This document shows positions 27,866 through 40,554 of a stretch of 64,000 bases of DNA, piece by piece. Source of the stretch: Myxococcus virescens (GTDB lineage Bacteria > Myxococcota > Myxococcia > Myxococcales > Myxococcaceae); assembly GCF_900101905.1 (NCBI RefSeq), contig NZ_FNAJ01000003.1, positions 248,001 to 312,000 on the forward strand, in the 5' to 3' direction. The position numbers and the translations under genes were made by a program. The notes under the pieces were generated by a model. That model was not told where the DNA came from. It saw only the letters and a list, made by a program, of their open reading frames with translations, and did not search any database. Each line of letters begins with the position of its first letter. Within the stretch, counting starts at the first letter, position 1.

Positions 27866-29254
27866 TCAGGCCGCCGCCACCGAGCCGCCCTGCTGCGCGG
27901 AGGGGGGCGCGGAGGGCCTCACCTCGTCCGTGCCGTGCATCATCCGCTTGAGGATGGGCGACACGACGAGCAGCAGCACGCCGGCGATGCCCGTTCCCAC
28001 GGAGATGTAGAGGAACACGCTGAACTCGCCCAGCTTCTCCGAGTAGCCACCGAAGACACCGGCCAGCTTGTTGGCCGCCGCGTTCGCGAGGAACCACACG
28101 CCCATCATCGCGGAGACGATGCGCGCCGGCGCCACCTTGGTCACCATGGACAGGCCCACGGGCGACAGGCACAGCTCACCCATGGTGTGCAGCAGGTAGG
28201 CCATCACCACCCACCACGCCGCCGCCTTGCCCGTCGAGGCGCTCTCGCTGGAGGCGCCCAGCATGAAGAGGAAGCCGGCGGAGAGGAACAGCAGGCCCAG
28301 GCTCATCTTCACCGGGATGCTCGGGTCCTTGCCGCGCGCGGCCAGCCAGCTCCACAGGCCGGCGAAAATCGGCGCCAACGTGACGATGAAGATGGAGTTG
28401 AAGTTCTGGAACCAGGTCGTCGGCACTTCCCAACCCAGGATGCCGCGGTCCACCTTCGCGTTCGTGTAGAGGTTCATCAAACCGCCGGCCTGCTCGAACC
28501 CCGTCCAGAAGGCGACGACGAAAATCGCCATGATGAAGATGACGAGGATGCGGTCGAACTCATCGCGGGTGAAGCCCGACTTCTCCGGGGTGCCCGGCTT
28601 CGCCTCGGCGGCGGCCACCATCCGCTCCGGCACCAGGCCCACATTCCCCAGCAGCTTATTCTGCATCGACACGAAGGCGATCAGGCCCAGGAGCATGCCC
28701 ACGCCGGCGGCGCCGAAGCCCCAGTGCCAGCCCACGCGCTCACCCAGCGTGCCGCAGATGAAGTTGCCGAGCACCGCGCCCAGGTTGATGCCCATGTAGA
28801 AGATGGTGAAGGCGCTGTCGCGGCGGCCGTCACCGGGCGCGTACAGCCCGCCCACCATGGTGGAGATGTTCGGCTTGAAGAAGCCGTTGCCGATGATGAG
28901 GAAGCCCAGGCCCGCGTAGAACATCGTCACGCTGGGCAAGGCCAGGATGAGGTGGCCTATCATCATCAACACGCCACCAAGTACCACCGCCCGGCGCTGC
29001 CCCATGTAGCGGTCCGCGATGAAGCCGCCGGCGATGGGCGTCAGGTACACCAGGCCCGTATAGGTGCCGTAGAGGCTGAGTGCGTCCGCGGTGGACCAGC
29101 CAAAGCCTCCGTTGACCTTGCTCGTGAGGAAGAGCACGAGCAGGCCACGCATGCCGTAATACGACATGCGCTCCCACATCTCAGTGAAGAACAGGAGGTA
29201 GAGCCCTCGCGGGTGCCCCTTGCGGGCATCACCCGCGGCTACGGTGCCTTGCAT
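27866..29254 (-). CDS. POT-family peptide transporter, second copy
   Basis: Second proton-dependent oligopeptide transporter (about 462 residues, inner membrane). POT hallmarks are FFTEMWERMSYYGMRGLLV, GGFIADRYMGQRR, and GNGFFKPNISTMVGGLY followed by FTIFYMGINLGAVLGNF. The late helix pair around GELCLSPVGLSMVTKVAP matches the other family motif. It is clearly not a recent duplicate of the convergent copy; the two belong to different POT branches. ATG 29254 is chosen because AAGGA lies 10 nt upstream; the longer frame would add a 92-residue basic tail with no family resemblance. The product is likely to take up small peptides. Confidence 0.92.
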   Translation of the reverse strand: MQGTVAAGDARKGHPRGLYLLFFTEMWERMSYYGMRGLLVLFLTSKVNGGFGWSTADALSLYGTYTGLVYLTPIAGGFIADRYMGQRRAVVLGGVLMMIGHLILALPSVTMFYAGLGFLIIGNGFFKPNISTMVGGLYAPGDGRRDSAFTIFYMGINLGAVLGNFICGTLGERVGWHWGFGAAGVGMLLGLIAFVSMQNKLLGNVGLVPERMVAAAEAKPGTPEKSGFTRDEFDRILVIFIMAIFVVAFWTGFEQAGGLMNLYTNAKVDRGILGWEVPTTWFQNFNSIFIVTLAPIFAGLWSWLAARGKDPSIPVKMSLGLLFLSAGFLFMLGASSESASTGKAAAWWVVMAYLLHTMGELCLSPVGLSMVTKVAPARIVSAMMGVWFLANAAANKLAGVFGGYSEKLGEFSVFLYISVGTGIAGVLLLVVSPILKRMMHGTDEVRPSAPPSAQQGGSVAAA

Positions 29255-29411
29255 GCAGGTCGTTTCCTTGAAAAAGGAGAGGTGCGACGAAATGTGGCGT
29301 GACTGTAGCAGACACGCGGGCCATGCCCAGGAGGACACCTGAGCGGGTAGGGAATTCCCCTTCTCCGCCGTCCGGCCGCCGTGGGCTCGGGCGGGGCCTT
29401 TGCGTCCTGCG

Positions 29412-32320
<2,909 letters not shown>

Positions 32321-32324
<4 letters not shown>

Positions 32325-33109
32325 CGCTTCACTCCTTCGGTCGTCAACACCATCGCATATTTGAGGGTGTCGGCGTCGTCCAGGAGTGCGAGGAAGCGTT
32401 CACAGAAAGCGTCATAGGGGCCGGCGCCTCCGAAGAAGGGCTCGGCGAGCGGGCGCAGCGTCCGGAAGCGGATGACCCAGTCCTCGCGGAGCCGCGCGTC
32501 CACCGCGCCCGCCGCCACGTAGAACGGGGAGATGTGCACGCGCACGTCCACCAACCCGGCCTTGCGAAACAGGTGGAACAGCTTGCGGCCCGCGTGCAGG
32601 TCGAAGCGCGCCGCGCGCAGGGCGGCGAGCAGCTTCTGGCTCTCCTCCTGGAGGTCCTCCGGAAAGGGCCAGTTCCACAGCCCCACCCCGTCGATGTCCG
32701 CCACCACCACGCGCCCACCGGGGCGGACCACGCGCACCAGCTCCGCCAGCGCGGGGCCCGGCTCTCCCAGGTACTCGAAGACGTACTGGCACCAGACGTA
32801 GTCGAAGTGGTCGGCGGGCAGATGTGTCTCCGGCAGCGCGCCCTGACGCAGCTCCACGTTGGGCCTGCCCGCCAGCAGTCCCCGGGCCGCCGCCAGGTGT
32901 GCGGCCTGCGGCTCGATACCCACCACGCGGCCGTGCGGCCCCACCACGTCCAGCATCTCCGAGGTGATGACGCCGGGACCGCAGCCCACATCGAGTGCGG
33001 CGTCCCCGGGCCTCAGGCCGGTGAGCCTCAGCCGCTCCGCGTAGGAGGTGGCGCTCGCCTGCGCTTGCAGGCGGTGCACCTCCTGGGCCGACTCCATCAG
33101 GTAGGTCAT
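32321..33109 (-). CDS. SAM-dependent class I methyltransferase
   Basis: Encodes 262 residues of a Rossmann-type methyltransferase. The AdoMet-binding loop ALDVGCGPGVITSEML lies near residue 40, the acidic loop GRVVGIEPQ near 60, and the post-motif DYVWCQYVFEYLGEPGPAL near 105. LVRVVRPGGRVVVADIDG follows. The C-terminal half (KLFHLFRKAGLVDVRVHISPFY onward) resembles the cap of small-molecule methyltransferases; the substrate is unknown. It overlaps its upstream neighbour by ATGA and its downstream neighbour by TTGA, so all three products are probably made in fixed proportion. That tight coupling suggests it modifies a signal, or one of the two signalling proteins. Confidence 0.85.
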
Positions 33110-35520
33110 GCCGCGATGTCCTTGTCATCCACCCGGCTCCCACCCCGGCCATGGGCCGCCAGCCGCTCGAAGACGGCGAGCAGGTAGGCATTCCAGTCAC
33201 GCACGAGCCGGCGGTGGGCCGTGAACTCCATCACCTTGCCCAGGTTGTGGAAACCCAGTGCCTCCAGGGCGGGCAGGTCCGCGTCCGAGGCCAGGCACTC
33301 CGCGGTGGAGCGGCCGCGCCGGGCCGAGTTCGCCACCGCGTGTGTCACCAGCGCCTGGCGCACGGCATCCGCTTCCCGTGCATCCGGCTCCACGATGACC
33401 AGCGAGAAGGCGTTGTACCACTCCGCCCAGAAGAGACCGGGCGACGAGTCCTCCATGAGGACGAACCCCTGGGGCCCGTCCTTGCCCTCGACCATGGCGA
33501 TGCTGCGCGAGCGCCGCAGCCGCGCGTCCGAGTAGCGCCCGCCCAGCGTCCCCATGGTCATCTCGCCCTCCACCAGGTCCGAGCTGCGCAGCCGCACCAC
33601 GTCCTGCGTCTCCCGCAGGTGCTGCTCCAGCCAGCGCAAATCGGACGTCTCCGCGGGGCGCACGCGCAAATCGCTCCGAGGCGGCGGCAACGCGGCGTCC
33701 ACGGGGAGCCGGCACGGCGTGAAGGCATGCAGGCAGCTCAGGCCCGGGCGCTCCAACCGGCTGGCGATGGCGCCGTAGATTCGCGACGTCCACCGGTTGC
33801 GGCAACGCCACAGCGCGCGCAGGTACTCCACGTCGTCCAGGCTCTCCGCGTAGTCGGCCGCGAGCGCCACCAGTTCCTGGGAGATGGATTCGTGCCGGTG
33901 GTAGCCCGGCCGCACCACCAGGTGCTGCGACAGCCAGGTGCGCGAGTAGATGCGCAGCCCGGAGATGTGGCCGTAGAGCCGGCCCTCGCGCTGATAGACG
34001 ATGGCCTTGGACAGGCCGTGGATGCCGTTGCCCAGCCGCTGGTGCGCGTCCACCAGCGGCTCGGGCGTCGCCGCCTCGTGAAAGGGGTAGTCGGGAAAGC
34101 GGACGTCGGCGGAGCGGAACAGGTCCCACACGTCGGAGAAGGGCAGCTCGGACGCATCCCGCGCGTCGGGACACCGCGCCTTGATGAAGGCGTCCAGGAT
34201 GGCGGCGCGGGCCTCCGGCGCCAGCTCCAGGATGCGCAGGCCGCAGCGGCGCGGGCGGCTCATGCTGGCGCCCTCCTCCGTCACCGTGAGCTGCCCGGTG
34301 TCCTGCACCTGGGCGCGGCAGCGCGAGCGCGTGCCATCTGGCAACTGCAGCATCACGTCGTCCAGCACCAGCCCCGGCGGGAAGGCCTCCCGGCCCGCGT
34401 CGAAGGGAAAGGCGAAGCCGCCGGTGTGCAGGTCCAACAGCGGGCGGACGATGGCCTCCCCCGTCAGCGGCGAATTGAAGGACACCGCGAAGGGCCGCTC
34501 TGCGGAGGAGCGGAAGCGCAGGCTGTTGCGGCGGTGGTGCAGGCTCAGCGTGCGCGGCAGGGCCACCTCCACCTGGTTCGGCTCCGAGTTCAGCACCGCC
34601 GTGGTGCCCACATGGCACACGCCGCCGAAGTCCAGACACAGCCGCACCACGTCTCCTGGATGGAAGAGCGTGCCCGGCTGCGACTGCTCGCGCAGCACCA
34701 GGCGGGACTCCTCCGGCAGCACCTCCGCGCGGGAGAAGTCCACCAACCGGTTGCCTTCGTGCGTGCGCAGCCCGAAGCCCACCCCCGCGCGCACGGCGCG
34801 GCGCAGCAGGCCGCGGATGCGCACCGAGTCGTTGAGCAGCGGCGCGGCGGAGGAGCGCGCGTGCTCCACGGGGCGCTCCAGCGACACGCCCAGGTGGAAG
34901 CCCTGACCTTCGTGCGCGCGCAGCGGGCGCACCATGCGCACCGTGGCATGGCCGGCGCGCAGCACCAGCGTGTCGCCGCGCAGCACCTGGAGCCCTTCCA
35001 GCTCCGTGCCCGGCGTGAGCCGCTCGATGCGCACGCTGGACTCCAGGCGCAGGCCCAGTCCTCCCGTGGCCACGTCGAGAAGCCGCGCGCGGAACGTCGT
35101 GCCATCCGCCGTGAAGCAGGCCTCCAGGACGCCGTGCGGCTCGCGGCGTTCGGATTCGCGCAGCTCCAGCAATTCCTGGACGGCGCGGCGCAGCGCCGGG
35201 CTGGGGTCATCCTCCAGCGTGAAGAACATGTGCCCCGCGGCGGCCACGTCCACCAGGCTGTGGTGGGCCTGCGCATTGTCCCTGGGGCAGAGCACCGCGC
35301 GGATGGAGCGCGGGGTGTAGCGCTCCAGGTCCTTCAACAACCGGGGAAAGATGTCCGGATGCGTCAACACCAGCGCGGGAGCGGTTTTCGTGAGGAATTC
35401 GACCGCCTCCTGCCGGTTGGAGGCCTCGAGCACTTCGTAGCCATCCAGCAAGGCGCGGAGCCGTCCACGACGCTCCGCCTCCGGATGCACGACCAGCACT
35501 GCGCGCGTCGTCACGGTCAT
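33106..35520 (-). CDS. pseudo-receiver/PilZ/GNAT-like signalling protein
   Basis: Encodes 804 residues with a mosaic layout. Residues 1-115 fold like a response-regulator receiver, but the acidic pair and the phospho-acceptor Asp are replaced (VLVVHPEAER; LVLTHPDIF), so it is probably a pseudo-receiver. Two PilZ-like modules follow: one around 130-220 (LLDVATGGLGLRLE) and one around 325-440 (HRRNSLRFRSSAERPF; LLDLHTGGFAFPF). PilZ modules bind cyclic-di-GMP in many proteins, although the second has Thr in place of the usual Ser. The C-terminal 350 residues look like a divergent double GNAT fold with no clear acetyl-CoA loop. A strong GGAGGAGGACAT ribosome-binding stretch precedes ATG 35520. 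It heads the three-gene operon. Confidence 0.7.
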   Translation of the reverse strand: MTVTTRAVLVVHPEAERRGRLRALLDGYEVLEASNRQEAVEFLTKTAPALVLTHPDIFPRLLKDLERYTPRSIRAVLCPRDNAQAHHSLVDVAAAGHMFFTLEDDPSPALRRAVQELLELRESERREPHGVLEACFTADGTTFRARLLDVATGGLGLRLESSVRIERLTPGTELEGLQVLRGDTLVLRAGHATVRMVRPLRAHEGQGFHLGVSLERPVEHARSSAAPLLNDSVRIRGLLRRAVRAGVGFGLRTHEGNRLVDFSRAEVLPEESRLVLREQSQPGTLFHPGDVVRLCLDFGGVCHVGTTAVLNSEPNQVEVALPRTLSLHHRRNSLRFRSSAERPFAVSFNSPLTGEAIVRPLLDLHTGGFAFPFDAGREAFPPGLVLDDVMLQLPDGTRSRCRAQVQDTGQLTVTEEGASMSRPRRCGLRILELAPEARAAILDAFIKARCPDARDASELPFSDVWDLFRSADVRFPDYPFHEAATPEPLVDAHQRLGNGIHGLSKAIVYQREGRLYGHISGLRIYSRTWLSQHLVVRPGYHRHESISQELVALAADYAESLDDVEYLRALWRCRNRWTSRIYGAIASRLERPGLSCLHAFTPCRLPVDAALPPPRSDLRVRPAETSDLRWLEQHLRETQDVVRLRSSDLVEGEMTMGTLGGRYSDARLRRSRSIAMVEGKDGPQGFVLMEDSSPGLFWAEWYNAFSLVIVEPDAREADAVRQALVTHAVANSARRGRSTAECLASDADLPALEALGFHNLGKVMEFTAHRRLVRDWNAYLLAVFERLAAHGRGGSRVDDKDIAA

Positions 35521-35874
35521 ATGTCCTCCTCCACCGGGTCAGAGCCGCCTGCTCCCGGATGAACCACTTCACGGGTCGGAATGTGACCGCCAGCCTCCAC
35601 CGCCCCGCCGGACCTTCCGACGGCGACCCCTCACATTCCCCCCGTGGTTCGAAGTTCCCAGATGCAATGGCCGAACCGCATGCGCGGCGTCCGGCCCGGC
35701 TCGCCATCTTACCGGACCTCATGGGGAAGGGAGTGCCCCAGCATGAGGACAGGGCGGATGTTGGAAAAGGGCCGCCCGCTTGATTCGCGGCCACCCGGGC
35801 ATCAGCGAAGTGGGGCAAACCGCACCCTGGCCGGCACTTCAAGTCCCGGTTAAAGGTGGGACTCGGGAGGTGCC
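35521..35874. other. intergenic region between divergent signalling operon and nadA
   Basis: A 354-bp region with no convincing gene, terminator or well-matched promoter hexamers. A clear ribosome-binding GGGAGG lies 5 nt before nadA. The divergent layout means it must hold promoters for both flanking units. Confidence 0.5.
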
Positions 35875-36807
35875 ATGCGCGCCGAAGTCGACTACGCGAA
35901 GGAAATCCAGGAGTTCAAGCGTTCCATGAACGCAGTCATCCTGGCGCACTATTACCAGGAGAGCGAAGTCCAGGACCTCGCGGACTTCGTGGGCGACAGC
36001 CTCGCGCTGGCGCAAGCCGCGGCGAACACGAAGGCAGACGTCATCGTCTTCTGTGGTGTCCATTTCATGGCGGAGACGGCGAAGATTCTCAATCCGTCCC
36101 GGCAGGTGCTGCTGCCGGACCTCAAGGCCGGCTGTTCGCTGTCGGACCGGTGCCCGCCGGGAGCCTTCAAGGCGTTCAAGGACAAACACCCGAACGCCTT
36201 CGTGGTGAGCTACGTCAACAGCTCCGCCGCGGTGAAGGCCATGAGCGACGTCATCTGCACGTCGTCCAACGCGGTGAAAATCGTGAACCAGGTGCCGAAG
36301 GACCGGCAGATTCTCTTCGCGCCGGACCAGCACCTGGGCCGCTACGTGATGAAACAGACGGGCCGCGACATGGTGCTGTGGCCGGGCAGCTGCATCGTCC
36401 ACGAAATCTTCAGCGAGAAGAAACTGGTGCAGCTGAAGGTGGAGTACCCGGAGGCGGAAGTGGTGGCCCACCCCGAGTGTGAGCAGGCGGTGCTGCGTCA
36501 CGCGGACTTCATCGGCTCCACCAAGGCGATTCTGGATTACGCGGTGCGTAGTCCGAAGCAGCAGTTCATCGTGGTGACGGAGGCGGGCATCATCCACCAG
36601 ATGAAGCGGGCCGCGCCGAACAAGACGTTCATTCCCGCGCCGCCGGACAACGGCTGCGCGTGCAATGAGTGCCCGTACATGCGGCTGAACACGCTGGAGA
36701 AACTCTGGCGGTGCATGAAGGAGCGCACGCCCGAACTGACCATGCCCGAAGACCTGCGCGAGGGTGCTCGCGCGCCGCTGCAACGCATGCTGGACTGGTC
36801 TCAGTAG
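35875..36807 (+). CDS. nadA: quinolinate synthase A
   Basis: NadA condenses iminoaspartate with dihydroxyacetone phosphate to quinolinate, the second step of de novo NAD synthesis. Length is 310 residues, typical of the short NadA type. The three [4Fe-4S] ligands are visible: C60 in [11 protein letters not shown]173 in PGSCIVHE and C266 in NECPYM. The family patterns [36 protein letters not shown] and [10 protein letters not shown] are all in place. A GGGAGG stands 5 nt before ATG 35875. nadB and nadC are not in the window. The next gene, on the same strand, is unrelated by sequence. Confidence 0.97.
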   Translation: MRAEVDYAKEIQEFKRSMNAVILAHYYQESEVQDLADFVGDSLALAQAAANTKADVIVFCGVHFMAETAKILNPSRQVLLPDLKAGCSLSDRCPPGAFKAFKDKHPNAFVVSYVNSSAAVKAMSDVICTSSNAVKIVNQVPKDRQILFAPDQHLGRYVMKQTGRDMVLWPGSCIVHEIFSEKKLVQLKVEYPEAEVVAHPECEQAVLRHADFIGSTKAILDYAVRSPKQQFIVVTEAGIIHQMKRAAPNKTFIPAPPDNGCACNECPYMRLNTLEKLWRCMKERTPELTMPEDLREGARAPLQRMLDWSQ

Positions 36808-36885
36808 TCTGCGGATGAACGGCAGCAGCGGACATTTGCCAACTCGCGTCTTGCACCCCGCGAAGCACAATGCGATGGAGCCACC

Positions 36886-37485
36886 GTGGCCTTCCGATTC
36901 CTCGCAGTCCCCGCGCACCGACTGGTGAACTTCCCCCAGACGTTGCCGGACGATGAGCGCCTCGAGCCGGAGCTGCCTCCGGTCCATGAGGCGGTGGAGC
37001 GCGCGCTCACCGGCGCTGAATTCCGAGACATGCGAGCCAAGGACAGGCTGCGCACCCTGCTACAGGGGGACCGCCCCCCGTCGCTGGGCGCGCCCGAGAC
37101 GGGCTTCGGCCCGTCCGCCGTCTTCGCGCATCCTCCCCAGGACCTCCCGGCGCTGCTGCGGCTGGCGGACGAGCTCGAGAACCTGGCGCGCCGCGAGGCG
37201 GGTGAGCGCGCCCTGGTGTGGAAGTGCGGAGATTGTGGCGCCCGGTACGCGGTGCCGGTGGCCCTGGTGCGCCAGGTGTCCATCCGCTGCGAGCGCTGCG
37301 GCACGCCGGTGGAGCTGGCGGCCACGCGCAGCCTGGGTGAGGAGTCCCTCATCGACCCGTTCCTGGGCGCGGTGAATCACAGCCGCAAGGAGCTGGCCGC
37401 CTTCTTCCGCGAGGCCATGGCCCGCGGCTGGCCGGTGCTGGTGGCCGAGGACAAGCGCGTGCCACGCACGCAGCCCTCGGCCTGA
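36886..37485 (+). CDS. zinc-ribbon protein of unknown function
   Basis: Encodes 199 residues beginning at GTG 36886, with GGAG 5 nt upstream. The centre (about residues 112-145) carries a zinc ribbon of two CxxC knuckles, KCGDCGARY and RCERCGTPVEL, 20 residues apart. Flanking regions are amphipathic and contain no membrane segment. I do not recognise the family as a whole; the ribbon resembles small MJ0042-type zinc modules found in many myxobacterial proteins. It may pair with the next gene, which also opens with a zinc ribbon. Confidence 0.7.
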   Translation: MAFRFLAVPAHRLVNFPQTLPDDERLEPELPPVHEAVERALTGAEFRDMRAKDRLRTLLQGDRPPSLGAPETGFGPSAVFAHPPQDLPALLRLADELENLARREAGERALVWKCGDCGARYAVPVALVRQVSIRCERCGTPVELAATRSLGEESLIDPFLGAVNHSRKELAAFFREAMARGWPVLVAEDKRVPRTQPSA

Positions 37486-37545
37486 CGGCGTCCGGCGGAA
37501 AACGGGTTCTCGCGCCGCACGGGGGACGGTAGCCTTGCCGGCCCC

Positions 37546-38358
37546 ATGCGGCGCGCGCTCGTTCCTCTCCTGCGATGTCCCCGGTGCCGGCGTGGCGCCC
37601 TCCAGCCGGAGGTAGACGCCCCGGTGCTCTTCTTCGGCCCGCTGCGCTGCCAGGCGTGCGGCGCCAGCCACCCGGTGGCCGAGGGCGTCGCCGACCTGGT
37701 GGTGGACCCCGCCGCGTCCGGCCCGCTGCAACGTGGCATGGAGCAGCGCTGGGTGGCGCGCTCCTATGAGCGCTACATGCGCCCCGTGCTCCAGCGCGCC
37801 CTCACCCGCCAGCCGCTGGATGGCGACAGCGAGTTCGTCCTCTACCGCAGCCTCCTGGGCAAACCCGAAGGCACCGTGTTGGACGTGGGCTGCGGCACAG
37901 GGCTGCTCGCGCGGCGGCTGGCCCATGAGCCGGACGCGCCGCCCGTGGCCGCGCTCGACGTGTCCCGCGCCATGCTGGAAGAGGGCGTGGCCCAGGTGCG
38001 CGAGGCCGGCGTCGCCGTGGACTTCCTGCGCGCCGAAGCCCCCTACCTCCCCTTCCACGACGGTGTGCTGGGCGCGGTGTTGATGAGTGACGCGCTGCCC
38101 TTCGTCGCGGACCTGCCCCGGATGATGATGGAGGTCCACCGCGTGCTACGGCCCGGAGGCCGCTGGGTGGCCAGTACCTACGCTTCGCCGGGAGCGCCTC
38201 GGGCGCTGCTCCACCGCGGCGTGGGCCTGCATCCACGCGGGGAGGCCGAATTGCGCCGGGAGGCCGCGGCGGCGGGCTTCGTGCGCTTCGAGCGCGTGTC
38301 CCTGCCGTCGCTGCTGGTCGTGAAGGCGGAGAAGGGCTCCGCCCAGACGCCTAGATGA
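37546..38358 (+). CDS. methyltransferase with N-terminal zinc ribbon
   Basis: Encodes 270 residues. An N-terminal Trm112-like zinc ribbon (residues about 9-45; LRCPRCRRGAL and LRCQACGASHPV) precedes a class I methyltransferase. AdoMet-binding TVLDVGCGTGLLARRLA lies near residue 108, the acidic loop AALDVSRAMLEEGV follows, and the post-motif VLRPGGRWVASTY is present. The ribbon-methyltransferase order matches bacterial relatives of the ubiquinone/menaquinone and rRNA methyltransferases; the substrate is not identifiable. The last 8 bp overlap the convergent small gene at 38351. Confidence 0.88.
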   Translation: MRRALVPLLRCPRCRRGALQPEVDAPVLFFGPLRCQACGASHPVAEGVADLVVDPAASGPLQRGMEQRWVARSYERYMRPVLQRALTRQPLDGDSEFVLYRSLLGKPEGTVLDVGCGTGLLARRLAHEPDAPPVAALDVSRAMLEEGVAQVREAGVAVDFLRAEAPYLPFHDGVLGAVLMSDALPFVADLPRMMMEVHRVLRPGGRWVASTYASPGAPRALLHRGVGLHPRGEAELRREAAAAGFVRFERVSLPSLLVVKAEKGSAQTPR

Positions 38359-38719
38359 AGATGCCCGCGGACGCGTCGTAGCGCGCCTCGTCGAGCTGCA
38401 GGTTCGCGGGCTGGCCGCGCAGCGCGTCCATCACCTGACGCTTGGGCTTCTTGCACTTGCTGCAATCGCACGAGCCCTTCTTGCACGTGCAGTCCGCCTT
38501 GCTGCCGCACTGGCACTTGGCGGCCATGAGCGAGTCCAGCACCTCCAACGGGCGCTCCACGCCGCTGGTAGAGGGCTCGGCAGCCTTCGGCGTGGCCTCC
38601 GCGGCCTTCGCTTCCGGGGCCGGACGCCGGTGGGCCTCGCAGGCCTCCGCCGCGCCCGGTGCCAGGAGCAGGCCGCTCGCCATCAGCCCTCCGGCCACCC
38701 ACATTCCGATGCGCGTCAT
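38351..38719 (-). CDS. small secreted cysteine-rich protein
   Basis: Encodes 122 residues with a signal peptide (GMWVAGGLMASGLLLAPGAAEA) and an Ala/Glu/Pro-rich spacer. Then comes a cluster of seven cysteines in 21 residues, arranged as three CxC pairs plus one Cys, about residues 69-89 (KCQCGSKADCTCK then KGSCDCSKCKK). One more Cys follows the signal peptide. The arrangement recalls metallothioneins and other metal-thiolate clusters, so a role in metal binding is plausible but unproven. The site after the signal peptide (AEA-C) is not a good lipobox. Its 3' end overlaps the methyltransferase gene tail-to-tail. Confidence 0.75.
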   Translation of the reverse strand: MTRIGMWVAGGLMASGLLLAPGAAEACEAHRRPAPEAKAAEATPKAAEPSTSGVERPLEVLDSLMAAKCQCGSKADCTCKKGSCDCSKCKKPKRQVMDALRGQPANLQLDEARYDASAGIFI

Positions 38720-38893
38720 GTTGCTCTCCTCGGGGCGCTCCAGGCGCCCCTGCTCAAACGGCGCCTATACCGCAGCCCTCCCCGACTGCCAAGGCCGACA
38801 GCCATACCTTTGTCTACCTGGAAAACAGGCGCTGGCCGGGTTGCAAGGACGGCTCGCCGTGCAGGGAGGCGCCGCGTACAGTCCGCGCCGTCC

Positions 38894-40462
38894 GTGACGC
38901 CCCGACACTCCCGCCTCGTCCATGCCGCCGCGCTCGTCCTGGGGGTGCTCCCCCTGTGGGTGTCGCGCCACCTGCCCCTGGTGGACCTGCCCCAACACCT
39001 GTACCTCATCTCCGTCCTGCACCGGCTGGATGACCCCACCACGCTGTACCCGCAGCTGTTCGCCGCGCGTCACGCGCTGACGCCATACCTGGGCTACTAC
39101 TACCTGGTCAGCGGCCTCAACTGGCTGCTGCCGCTGGAGATGGCCAACCGCGTCTTCCTCTCCGCCTACGTGGTGGGCCTGCCGCTCAGCCTCGGATTCC
39201 TGCTGCGCAGCCTGGGCCGGCCCACCTGGCCCGCCCTGCTGGCGCTGCCCTTCGCCTACGGCGACAGCTTCAACTGGGGCTTCATCAACTACTGCGCCGC
39301 GCTGCCGCTGACGCTGCTGTGCTGCGGCCTCTTCGTGCGGACGCTGGAAGACACGCCTCGCCGCCGGACGTGGGGCATCGGGTTGGCGGTGTGCCTCGTG
39401 GCGGTGCTCCTCTTCCACGTGCAGGCCTTCGGGTTCCTCGCCTTCGGGCTGCCCCTGCTGCTGCTCACCACGCGCGTGCCCGAGGACGCACAGGCCCGGG
39501 GGCTCGCCGCGCGGCTGCGGCCTCGCGTGCCCGCGCTGCTGGGGGTGGTGCCCGGCGTCGCGCTGTTCCTCGGCTGGGTGGTGCTTCGCTTCGGCGAGCC
39601 CGCGGACATCCAGCCCGGGGTGCCCTGGAAGGCGTGGGGGCCCACGTTCTCTCCACAGAACCTGGCGTGGAAGGGCTTCGAGCAGAACCGCGTCGAGTTC
39701 TTCCAGGTGCTCGCCAACACCTTCCGGGATGGCTCGGACCGGTGGGCCCTGTACGCCGTCGGCGTGGTGGCGGTGGCGGGCTGGGTCGCGGGACTGCTGC
39801 GGCCGGAGCGCTCCGCCACCCAGGGCCTGGTGGCGCGCTCGCGGCTGATGGGGCTGGGCCTGCTGGCCCTGGCGCTCTACTTTCTGCTGCCCTTCGACAT
39901 CCGCGGTTACGTCTACTACCTCAACACGCGCTACGCGCACCTGGCCGCGGCCCTCCTGGTGGCCACCGTCCCGGCCGCCATTCCCGCGTGGCGCAGGCCC
40001 CTGCGCGTCGCCGCCCTGGCGTGCGCACTGGTGCTGGCCTTCGTCATGGCGCGCGGCTACCGCGCCTTCTCTCGGGAGGCGCAGGCCGAATGGGGGCCGC
40101 TGGTGGCCGCCACCGCCCCGCGCCCCCGTGTCATGGGGTTGATGTTCGACCCCAGCTCCCGGGTGGTGCGACAGCCCGTCTTCATCCACAGCGCGGCGGT
40201 GCTGGCCCGGGCGCGCGGTGGCGTGCCCAACTTCACCTTCGCGTCCACGCCGCACTCCCCGCTGCGCTACACCGGCGAGGAGCCCCCCACCTTCCCCTCC
40301 GAGTGGCGGCCGCAGCAGATGGACTACGAGCGGCAGGGCGTCTGGTACGACCACTTCCTCGTACGCGGTGCGTCACCGTCGCGAGTGTTCGGTCCGCGGC
40401 TCCCATCCGAGCTGGCCGTGGTGGCGGAGCCGGGCAAGAGCGCGCTGGTGCGCCGGCGCTGA
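38894..40462 (+). CDS. polytopic membrane protein, possible GT-C glycosyltransferase
   Basis: Encodes about 522 residues with roughly nine or ten hydrophobic helices across residues 5-400, followed by a soluble domain of about 120 residues. The first loop has VDLPQHLYL, an Asp-x-Pro-His-type patch that recalls GT-C lipid-linked glycosyltransferases, and the loops carry many charged residues. The last part (ARAEWGPLVAATAPRPRVMG onward) would face outward. It could be a glycosyltransferase or an envelope lipid/polysaccharide enzyme; I cannot choose. The start is GTG 38894; the open frame upstream is antisense or noncoding. Confidence 0.6.
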   Translation: MTPRHSRLVHAAALVLGVLPLWVSRHLPLVDLPQHLYLISVLHRLDDPTTLYPQLFAARHALTPYLGYYYLVSGLNWLLPLEMANRVFLSAYVVGLPLSLGFLLRSLGRPTWPALLALPFAYGDSFNWGFINYCAALPLTLLCCGLFVRTLEDTPRRRTWGIGLAVCLVAVLLFHVQAFGFLAFGLPLLLLTTRVPEDAQARGLAARLRPRVPALLGVVPGVALFLGWVVLRFGEPADIQPGVPWKAWGPTFSPQNLAWKGFEQNRVEFFQVLANTFRDGSDRWALYAVGVVAVAGWVAGLLRPERSATQGLVARSRLMGLGLLALALYFLLPFDIRGYVYYLNTRYAHLAAALLVATVPAAIPAWRRPLRVAALACALVLAFVMARGYRAFSREAQAEWGPLVAATAPRPRVMGLMFDPSSRVVRQPVFIHSAAVLARARGGVPNFTFASTPHSPLRYTGEEPPTFPSEWRPQQMDYERQGVWYDHFLVRGASPSRVFGPRLPSELAVVAEPGKSALVRRR

Positions 40463-40554
40463 GTCCTCCGCCGCTCGCGGCACTGTGGCCTGGTGGGCGC
40501 AATCCCCGCGCGGGGCATGCCCCGGGGCGGGCGCCGTGCAGTAGAAGGTCCGGT

